A stretch of 10,481 nucleotides of DNA, taken from the NCBI GenBank assembly GCA_900128395.1, contig LT650012.1:1-10481 (forward strand), in the 5' to 3' direction. The DNA comes from Stramenopiles sp. TOSAG23-2 (taxonomy: Eukaryota; Sar). Both the position numbers and the translations under genes were made by a program. Below, piece by piece: positions 1 through 7,100 of this stretch; position 1 is the first letter of the stretch; each line of letters starts with the position of its first letter. The notes under the pieces were generated by a model. That model had not been told where the DNA came from, did no database searches, and saw only the letters and a program-made list of their open reading frames with translations.

Positions 1-33
1 GCTAACATTGTGTGTGTATATATACATTTATAT
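1..33 (+). repeat. 33-bp inverted copy of intron sequence at 2945-2977
   Basis: These 33 bases are the exact reverse complement of 2945-2977, which lies near the 3' end of intron 2 of the minus-strand EF-hand gene. The match begins at the first base of the window and stops at position 33, where GH31 homology begins. The unit starts with GCTAAC, a branch-point-like sequence, followed by TG and TA runs. In both places it reads in the sense direction of its own gene as an intron tail. It could be a duplicated intron piece or an assembly or amplification chimera at a contig edge. Confidence 0.85.
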
Positions 34-1539
34 GGTAAAGATGTAAAATCATTAGTTCAAACGCATACGTCGTATGTTGGAAGAATGGCCACTTTGCCTG
101 AATGGGTCAATAAAGGTGGTGCCGTTGTTGGATGGGAAGGAGGTACACGTCAAGTCCAATCCTTATTGGCAAAATTGCAAGAATTTAATGTATCGATCGC
201 CGCATTTTGGTTACAAGATTGGAGTGGTGTTCGAAGTGATTTTTTTGGCAAACGATTGTGGTGGAATTGGGAATTAGATGAAATGTGGTATCCAAATTGG
301 TCTGAATTAGCAGCAAATTTAACGAAAGAAAATATTCATTTAACAACATATATGAATCCATATTTAGCAAATACCGTAACAAAAAAGAAAAAACATTTTC
401 GACGAGATTTATGGAAAGAAGCTGCAGAACTTGGCTATTTAGTTTTAAATGATCAAAACACGCCATATATACAAAGTTCCGCATCTAAATCCTTTTCATT
501 TTCAACAATTGATTTAACAAATCCAAATGCAAGGGAGTGGACAAAGAAAGTAATACGATGCAATATGTTAGGGGATCAAGCTGGTTGCACAGGGAATGCA
601 ACAGCAATTGATGGGAAAATGAAAGGTTGGATGTCTGATTTTGGCGAATATTTACCATTTGATGCCGTTTTACATAGTGGAGAGCCTGCTGCAACGGTAC
701 ATAATAAATTTCCAGCATTATGGGCACAAACATGCCGTGAAGCGATTAAAGATGCAAATTTAGATGGGCAAGTGACGTTTTGGAGTCGCTCTGCAGCTGC
801 AACTTCACCAACGCAAAGTACATTGTTTTGGGCAGGTGATCAATTGACTACGTGGGATTTTTATGATGGCTTACAAAGTGCTTTACGTGGCATGTTATCC
901 GGTGGCATATCTGGAATGAGTTTATCCCATAGTGATATTGGTGGTTACACCGAAGTTGATATATTGAACATTGTTCGTGTATTGCGTACGGAAGAATTAT
1001 TACAACGTTGGGTGGAAATGGAAGCATTTAGCGGTGCAATGTTTCGCACACATCCAGGATTGAAACCATCGAAATCAGCACAGATTGATTCATCTAATTT
1101 TACTTTAAAGCATTTTGCATTTTTTTCACATGTACATTCCATTTATGGTGATTATCGTTTACATTTAATGGAAGAAGATATGAAATTAACCGGTGCTCCA
1201 TTAGTACGATATATGTTTTATGAATTTCCAAATGATGAAACATGTTGGAAGTTAGAAAATCAATTTATGCTTGGTAGTGAATTTTTAATTGCGCCTGTGT
1301 TTGAAAAAGATGTTAAAGTGGTACATGTATATTTACCTGAAGGTACGTGGGTACATGTATGGAGTAATCAAACGTATGTTCAAAAAAATGGTGGTTATAT
1401 CAATCAAAATGCACCAATTAAAGAACCGGCTGTTTTTAGAAGAGTCCAACAGCAAGACATGATGGAAGAAGAATCAGAAATAATGAAAATAGCACGTGAA
1501 ACACATGAAAAGTTAATTGATTTATATAAAATATTTTAA
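34..1539 (+). CDS. GH31 sulfoquinovosidase-like glycosidase (5' partial)
   Basis: A retaining family 31 alpha-glycosidase whose closest recognisable relative is bacterial sulfoquinovosidase YihQ, which releases sulfoquinovose from plant and algal sulfolipid glycosides. Aligned to E. coli YihQ from memory, the nucleophile Asp405 falls in WMSDFGEYLP (codon 637-639) and the acid/base Asp472 in WAGDQ (838-840), with the same 67-residue spacing. The sulfonate-binding Arg301 and Trp304 (253-255, 262-264), Gln288 in LQDWSG (214-216) and Tyr508 in DIGGYT (946-948) are also conserved at matching spacing. The Gln262 position is Glu (136-138, GWEGG). Compared with YihQ there is an extra loop of about 17 residues before the nucleophile. 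The C-terminus is complete and ends in TAA. Roughly 230-240 N-terminal residues are missing. The ATG at position 10 lies in repeat sequence and is not the start. Homology is visible from about 34 (GKDVKSLVQ). If an intron ends here, the AG at 39-40 is one possible acceptor. The family call is very sure; the substrate is likely but untested. Confidence 0.9.
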   Translation, partial: GKDVKSLVQTHTSYVGRMATLPEWVNKGGAVVGWEGGTRQVQSLLAKLQEFNVSIAAFWLQDWSGVRSDFFGKRLWWNWELDEMWYPNWSELAANLTKENIHLTTYMNPYLANTVTKKKKHFRRDLWKEAAELGYLVLNDQNTPYIQSSASKSFSFSTIDLTNPNAREWTKKVIRCNMLGDQAGCTGNATAIDGKMKGWMSDFGEYLPFDAVLHSGEPAATVHNKFPALWAQTCREAIKDANLDGQVTFWSRSAAATSPTQSTLFWAGDQLTTWDFYDGLQSALRGMLSGGISGMSLSHSDIGGYTEVDILNIVRVLRTEELLQRWVEMEAFSGAMFRTHPGLKPSKSAQIDSSNFTLKHFAFFSHVHSIYGDYRLHLMEEDMKLTGAPLVRYMFYEFPNDETCWKLENQFMLGSEFLIAPVFEKDVKVVHVYLPEGTWVHVWSNQTYVQKNGGYINQNAPIKEPAVFRRVQQQDMMEEESEIMKIARETHEKLIDLYKIF

Positions 1540-1703
1540 AGGAAAGGGGTCCTACGATTTAATTTTAATTAGGATCCACAAAAAGGTATATATATGCATA
1601 ATTCAAAAGTTTTAACGAGCGGTTTGTAAAAAAACAAAGCAAAAATATTATAAATTTTTTTGTATTTTTTTCAAATTATTAAAAAACATTTAAAACGTGT
1701 TAA

Positions 1704-1709
1704 AATAAA
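1704..1709 (+). terminator. Probable poly(A) signal of the GH31 gene
   Basis: AATAAA lies about 165 bases past the GH31 stop codon and is followed within a few bases by a TG-rich stretch (about 1716-1729), the usual downstream element of cleavage sites. This is inferred from motif only. Confidence 0.45.
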
Positions 1710-1737
1710 ATTAATATGTGTGGTTGGTGCGATACAT

Positions 1738-1758
1738 TATTGTATACGTCGTACAATA
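1738..1758. repeat. Small hairpin, 7-bp arms and 7-base loop
   Basis: TATTGTA (1738-1744) and TACAATA (1752-1758) are perfect inverted arms around the loop TACGTCG. The loop overlaps the first copy of the direct repeat TACGTCGTAC. Its function is unknown, and such short arms can arise by chance in AT-rich DNA. Confidence 0.4.
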
Positions 1759-1804
1759 TAAAATACAGTATTATGATATTTACATAATGCATGGTACGTC
1801 GTAC
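1745..1804. repeat. Two direct copies of TACGTCGTAC, 50 bp apart
   Basis: The copies are at 1745-1754 and 1795-1804. The decamer is GC-rich against its surroundings, which makes the pair less likely to be chance than the nearby AT repeats. They might be a remnant of a short repeat or a protein-binding site. No further copies were seen in the window. Confidence 0.4.
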
Positions 1805-1904
1805 TTTTTATTTCTCAAAAAATTATTACTGCTGTGTAATGCATACTGCATATAGAACTATCTTGAAAATACGGGACACTTTCTCGTTTTTATCAATACA
1901 TAGC

Positions 1905-1910
1905 TTTATT
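1905..1910 (-). terminator. Possible poly(A) signal of the EF-hand gene
   Basis: TTTATT on the plus strand reads AATAAA on the minus strand, about 200 bases past the stop codon of the EF-hand gene. A second AATAAA on the minus strand is at 1807-1812. Assigned by motif and position only. Confidence 0.3.
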
Positions 1911-2106
1911 AAAAATATGAAAAAAAGAAATATTCTGTCTCTCGGTGGGTTTAAAAATTCATATTGACACCCGAAGCTTCTACATTATATGACCCACGGC
2001 TGGGATAAGATCCGAACGATTTGGATAAAAACACTAATATAGTGATTCATATAATACGAAAGTATGTATTAAAAAATGCAACAATATTTTTAAAAATTTT
2101 AATTTT

Positions 2107-3509
2107 TTATCCCAACAAACCCATCGTTTCTTGATTCTTTTTATTTACATTTTGCGATGGTAAATTAGGTACAATACCATTCATCTCACGTCTATCGGGT
2201 GATATACTAAAATTTTTACCAAACGTATTTCGTTGAAATCTAGCAAAAGAAACCTGTTGTTGTTGTTCCTCCTCTTGTTGCCGTCGATTTCGTTCATTTA
2301 CACGCTCAGCATCTAATGTTACCGGTTTTTTTGATAATAATTTCTCACAAAATTCTGCATCGATTTGGTACATTTTTTTCATTGTTATTTTACCGCTACT
2401 AGTTGTATCCCATGACATAGCTTGATATTTCAAATGTTCAGGAAGATCTTCAATTTGTAAAAGTGTATTTTCTGTTATAGGCTCATCAGCTTCAACATAA
2501 TCCTCCTTTTGCAAAGCAAATTTATCAATTACCTTTGTTTTATCTTCATCTCGTATGTCACGAAATGATTCATGAAATGCATGTTGCATTTTTGGATTGT
2601 ATTCCATTTTGAAATTTTTTTTGTGATGACCACTAATCCGTTTTGGATCTATTTTCTCCAATTCTTCAAATGAAATTGAACCAGATAAATCAGTATCGTA
2701 CAATTCTGCTTTGTATCTCATTTCCTCTGGTAAATTTTTTATTAATACACCTAAATTTAAATTTGTTTCATTTGGTTTACTGGCAGATGGTTGAACCAGT
2801 TGTATTCCAACTTTTTTTAACTCATTGTGTATTTCTGGCGAAAAGAGCCATTGTATACCAGAGAAAGAAGCATAATCAACTTCATCTCGCAATACACTAA
2901 GGCATTTTCCACTTCCTTTTTCAATTGGAAATTTTACTATATATATATAAATGTATATATACACACACAATGTTAGCAAAGATTGTCATGTTTTGTAGTA
3001 AAAGATTTTATAATGCTAATATACCAGTAGATAATACACGCACTAGAAACTCTATTTCAGATTTTACTGGTTCCAAATCGTGTATTATCTACTTATACCT
3101 TGTAATACTTACACCATATAGCCATTTCTTCGGCTGTTTGTTTGTTTTCCATATCACGTGCTGTATCACCGCGAGGCATTCATGGCCGCCGGTTTGTGCA
3201 GCTTCAAACAATAATGTAGTATTTGATCCTTCCCACGGTTCAAAAAATTTATTTGGATCTATCTTTGCCAATCTCGTTGCAACTTCTTCTATTTTCCATG
3301 TACCCATCTTGTTTATTAATATATGTAATATATAGAATGTATATATGTATGCATATATGTATTATATCAATTGTGTGTTAGTAGTGGCATTTCTGCTATA
3401 ATATTATGAGTGTATATAAACTTACTTTTGTTCCACCTGCACCCGCATAATTAGTGCGTGCGGCTTTCGCCATTAAATCTGAATGTATAACTGATACTTG
3501 CGCACCCAT
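2107..3509 (-). CDS. EF-hand-like protein with duplicated modules (three exons)
   Basis: Proposed exons on the minus strand are 3509-3426, 3307-3115 and 2936-2107, giving 368 residues. The start (ATG at 3509-3507) has A at -3 and G at +4, and an in-frame TAA lies 12 bases upstream. The protein opens MGAQVS, which fits an N-myristoylation signal (Gly2, Ser6) and suggests membrane attachment. Residues about 43-76 (IDPN, then TLLFEAA and GHECL) look ankyrin-like, but only weakly. Two 33-residue modules (158-190 and 234-266) share 13 identities without gaps. The first holds a good EF-hand loop (173-184, DTDLSGSISFEE). The second (249-260, DTTSSGKITMKK) lacks the acidic ligands at positions 3 and 12 and is probably unable to bind calcium. 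A Gln/Glu-rich stretch lies near 312-320. The family is not recognised; a calcium sensor or adaptor is plausible. The gene is divergent from the WD40 gene, so a ciliary role is possible. The exon 2-3 junction is the uncertain part. Confidence 0.75.
2945..2977 (-). repeat. Partner copy of the 33-bp inverted repeat, in intron 2 tail
   Basis: This is the internal copy of the repeat that opens the window. On the minus strand it reads GCTAAC, then TG and TA runs, and is followed by a short TA run and the TAG acceptor at 2937. It probably includes the branch site of intron 2. Confidence 0.85.
3026..3093. mobile_element. 68-bp mini inverted-repeat (MITE-like) element
   Basis: Perfect 15-bp terminal inverted repeats, AGTAGATAATACACG (3026-3040) and CGTGTATTATCTACT (3079-3093), enclose 38 bp. 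The element is flanked directly by the 6-bp direct repeat TATACC (3020-3025 and 3094-3099), as expected of a target-site duplication. It has no coding capacity and would be a non-autonomous element moved by an enzyme encoded elsewhere. It lies wholly inside intron 2 of the EF-hand gene, so it need not disturb the protein. No second copy was seen in this window. Chance is unlikely given the combination of arms and flanking repeat, but a single copy cannot prove mobility. Confidence 0.6.
3308..3425 (-). other. Intron 1 of the EF-hand gene
   Basis: This 118-nt intron lies between exon 1 (ends ACAAAA) and exon 2 (starts ATGGGTACATGG). The donor is GTAAGT from 3425 downwards and the acceptor is CAAG ending at 3308. 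It is phase 0, so the frame is kept. CTAAC is present at 3381-3377 but is rather far (about 69 nt) from the acceptor, so the true branch site may lie closer. Confidence 0.75.
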
Positions 3510-3800
3510 TTTGTTTTCTTACTACTTTGTTTTGAATACGATGTGTTAGTTTGTTTGTATGTATGTTCATGTTTGATTCATTTGTTTCAACATGTGATTT
3601 GTTTCGCGAATGTGTGAATGTGTGTGTATTTGTTATGTGTATGTGTGCGGTTTCTTTGTCTCTGTCGTCCGCACGTCCGGCTTAGGCTGTGCTATTTTTA
3701 CATTTTTTTAGTTTTTTTTTAGTTTTTGCCTCCTGCCTCCTACCTTCTTTTGTGCTATTCAATTTTGTATTCTAAGGCTGTTACTTGGAAAATTCGAAAG

Positions 3801-3825
3801 CAGCATCCAGCATCAGCATCAGCAG
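3801..3825. repeat. Short CAGCAT/CATCAG microsatellite
   Basis: Imperfect tandem CAG-CAT units occupy about 25 bases in the divergent promoter. They lie outside any coding exon that I can support. Confidence 0.5.
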
Positions 3826-3907
3826 TTGTTACAGTATTTTATTTTTGAACAAAGAAAAGTATTATGTAATATGTGGCGTCTGTTATAAGTTCCAGTGTTC
3901 AGTACTA

Positions 3908-3924
3908 TACAATTGTCAATTGTA
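3908..3924. promoter_or_regulatory. 17-base near-palindrome in the divergent promoter
   Basis: TACAATTG and CAATTGTA are perfect inverted arms with a single central T. Short AGTAC and GTACT sequences lie just outside. It sits about 250 bases upstream of the WD40 start and about 400 from the EF-hand start. It could be a dimeric factor site, but no factor can be named. Confidence 0.3.
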
Positions 3925-4177
3925 CTACTAAAAAAACAAAAAACAATAAGACTGTTACATCACATATTAATAATAGAATCATACAGTAACCAATACATCA
4001 TTGCTTTGACCATTTAAACATTACTAAACATATCGACACAAAATAATATTAAGCTTCACCTAAAAAACTTTGCATATTTGTTGTTGTTGCGCTGTTGCTT
4101 TCTCTTATTCGTTCTTTATTTTTTCCCTATTTTAAGAGAAGAAGAATACATTATACAATTTATAGAATCAACATACA

Positions 4178-7100
4178 ATGATAAATAGTAAAAATAATAA
4201 TAACAACAACAATAACACTGCACATCCACCGACAACCTCGTCATCTTCTGAAGACACTCATTTAATAAACAAAAGTCCAAATAAAAAAAATAGAAAATTA
4301 ATATCAAGGCGTGAAAAATCAAAAAAAAATAATGGAGGACAAGCAGATCGTATAATATATAAACGAAAAGATGCACGTAATATAGCTTTATTATCACCTA
4401 CCTTACCAATACCAACTAAAATACAAAAAAATATGGAAGAAAAAAATAATGAATATAAAAATTATACAAAATTTATACAACGAAGAGAAGAGCTAGGCGC
4501 AGAAGCAGTATGGCGTGAGCAACATAAAGAAAAAATATTACACAGCAATGGCGATACAACTAGATTGAAATTTCGAGCAAGTAATACAAGTCATCATCCA
4601 ATCAAATTTGAAGAAGAATTTCTACGTGAAAAACGCATTGAAAAAGCTAATAAAAGACTATTATTGTTTGATAATTCTAGTTCAACTGATAGTAATGCAA
4701 CAGCCATCACTTCAGCGCAAACCAACAATGTTTCAATTGATTCTAATAATAAGAAGAAGAATAAGTTTGAACTTCAAAATGCAATATTTTATTCCGCTGA
4801 AACGTATACACGAGATTTTTTAATAAAATTGACGCATGCAGAATTATTGAAAATAAAACAGAATTTTTTCTTAAATAAATTGGAAACTGAAAAAGATGAC
4901 GATGTTTTAGTGAATGTAAATGGTTTTTTAAATGCATTATCAGTAACTTTTATAAATAACAATAATCAAATTCATGGTAATAATAATGATATTATGCCGA
5001 TCGAGCAAGAAATGAATCTTGCAAATGCCAATAATAATAAAAATGAACGAAAAATTATATTACAATTATTTGATAGGATAGATATAAATTGTAAAGGAAA
5101 TATAAGTTGGGATAACTTCATGTCTTATTTAGCTGATAGTGCGGATAACGATGATATAATTGAAATGGATCCAATGGGTGGTAATAGTGAAAATGACAGC
5201 TACAATCTATTTGAAAGTAAAATCATACCTCCAATATTGAAACTCAAATATGTAGAAGTATTGGATTGTGTTATTGGTTATGGAGGTGAAAAAATGGATG
5301 GACTTGCTTTTTTCTACAACAACAACAATAATAACAACGATAATAATAGTAATAGTAATGACAATACGAGAACAAATGATAGTAACATGGGTGTACAAAA
5401 TTCAAAAATTATTGGGAAAAAACATGGTAAAGTAATTGCAACATCAGTTGCAACCGAGTTAAGCTATCTTGTTGTGCATTTTTCCAATTTAACCACAGTT
5501 TGCTATGACCTTTTAACGCTAGAGGAAAAGGCAATGGTATCCACATTGTATGAAATATCATGTATAGAATATATAAGTGCTCATGACCATACATTCTTAG
5601 CTTTAGGTGATGTAACAGGTTCTATGCATTGCTTCGATTTGTGCAATGGCATAAAAATAAAATCCTTTAAAATTCATGACATGGAAATTTCTCAGTTGAT
5701 ATATTTAAAACGGTTTGATATTGTTTTAACTTGTTCGATGGATGGTTATGTCAAATTTAAAAAATTAATTCATTTTTCAGATGATTTGAACGGGAAAAAG
5801 AAACAGGAGGATAAAGATATTACTGATGTACATGCAGGAAAAAAAGATCCTGTACGATCATTTTTTGCACATGATGGTGGTGTGCTAGCCATGCTATATT
5901 CAATGGATCCACGTGTTATCATAACATCTGGTGCTGATCGTACCATAAAAGCATGGTCGCCATATAGTTTAGATGAAGTAGGCAATTTTATGGGGCATAT
6001 AGAACCAGTACATGACATCGAAATAATAGCAAGTTCACAACGTTTATTAACATTAGATACATCTGGTACTATGAAAATTTGGAATTTACAAACATATTTG
6101 CCAATTCAATCTATAGCTACAAAATCATCAACCAAGATATCAAAGTTAAACTTAAGGCTTCCATCGATGACGTATGACATTAAAAATGAAAACATTGTTG
6201 TTACAGATAGCGCGTTACTTCGATATCGCTTGGATGCTCCAATATTGAAAAATAAAACGCATAATTTTCCTGTTTTGTTTCTGAATTTAAGTGTTGAACT
6301 TGAAACTATATTAACATGCTCAAAAAGCGAACTAACATTTTGGGATTTAAGTACTGGAAATGTTTTAAAAGTTGTTCATGTGAATGATATTTTTAACGAT
6401 ACAAGTGAAACATTAAGTGCAATTTGTTCATTAAATGCGTGTAGAAGGTTAGTACTAGGAGGAACAAAAGGTTCTATTTATACTATATGTACCAAGACGT
6501 CGTTGGTATTAGAAACACTAAAACCTCATGTGTCCGAAATTGTATCGTTAATTTTTTCATCCCATGATAATGATGCATTTTTACTATCTTTATCACGGGA
6601 TGGAAATTTGCGGCGACATGATACTGATAACTTACACCCTGATGTGGAAGTGGATCATAATGATGCTCTTTGTCATTGGCTTGGACGTGGGGAGAACGGC
6701 TCTTTAAATATCAATGCATTTAAAAATAACGATGTACTAGGTATGGCATATTCTTGGAATCTATGTTTAATTGCATCATATGCTTCTGATGGAATTATAT
6801 GTCTATGGGATGCTGTAACAATGAAAATCGTTGGAATTTGTGACAAAAGCAGGCATTTATCCGATATTGCAATGGTAATATTTTTGGATCCATATCCTGC
6901 AATCGTTTCAGTTGGTAATGACGGTGTAATGAAGCTATTCACTGTACGCCCACATCATATACCATATACATGTGTGATGGAAACATTTAACGATACTTCT
7001 GCAATAGCTGCGCCACCATCGGAACAAAGTAAAGAAGAAGAAGAAAATATCGATGATGATGATGACGATTATGATGGATTTACTTCCATTGCATGGGATC

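Larger units (their letters stand above)
1540..2106. other. Convergent 3' intergenic region
   Basis: This is non-coding, AT-rich sequence between the 3' ends of the GH31 gene (+) and the EF-hand gene (-). It contains likely poly(A) signals for both strands, two copies of TACGTCGTAC 50 bp apart, a small hairpin at 1738-1758, and an imperfect inverted repeat just after the GH31 stop (about 1547-1578, GGTCCTA facing TAGGATCC). I see no tRNA, snRNA or convincing small ORF. Confidence 0.7.
2937..3114 (-). other. Intron 2 of the EF-hand gene
   Basis: This intron of about 178 nt ends in a TA run and TAG at 2938-2937, with GCTAAC at 2977-2972 as a likely branch site. The strongest donor by sequence is GTAAGT from 3112, but it leaves exon 2 in phase 0 while exon 3 needs one carried base. 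The overlapping GTGTAAGT from 3114 restores the frame (G+TA, Val93). Removing the inserted 68-bp element and one 6-bp duplication gives about 104 nt, close to the other long introns here. Confidence 0.6.
3510..4177. promoter_or_regulatory. Divergent promoter region of EF-hand and WD40 genes
   Basis: This 668-bp non-coding stretch separates two genes transcribed away from each other, so it must carry both promoters and 5' UTRs. Near the minus-strand gene it is TG-rich on the plus strand (CA-rich in the transcript sense). The middle has T runs and a CCTCC-rich block (about 3729-3744), a CAGCAT/CATCAG repeat, and a near-palindrome at 3908-3924. Close to the WD40 start it is pyrimidine-rich (about 4096-4130), then purine-rich. 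No convincing TATA box or known factor site can be named. Confidence 0.6.

Noticed and set aside
10-12. ATG at position 10 as the start of the GH31 protein
   Set aside because: The codons after it come from the 33-bp repeat (TG/TA run), and about 230-240 conserved N-terminal residues are missing, so the gene continues upstream of the window.
1945-2030. GC-richer patch (GACCCACGG to GATCCGAAC) considered as a tRNA or small RNA
   Set aside because: No acceptor, D, anticodon and T arm arrangement could be fitted; there is no support for an RNA gene.
3012-3089. Open stretch on the minus strand inside intron 2 (reading IIHDLEPVKSEIEFL and onward) that looked like a hidden exon
   Set aside because: It is nearly all contained in the 68-bp inverted-repeat element, would need an intron of about 24 nt before it, and runs into TAA. 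The insertion model explains the region better.
2925-3335. Plus-strand ORF of 136 codons
   Set aside because: It lies antisense to exons 2 and 3 and introns of the EF-hand gene, has low-complexity sequence, and its start falls in TA repeats.
4116-4397. Minus-strand ORF overlapping the WD40 start, and other antisense ORFs within the large exons
   Set aside because: They are shadows of AT-rich coding sequence, rich in Tyr/Phe/Leu from reverse-read Asn/Lys codons, with no recognisable motifs.
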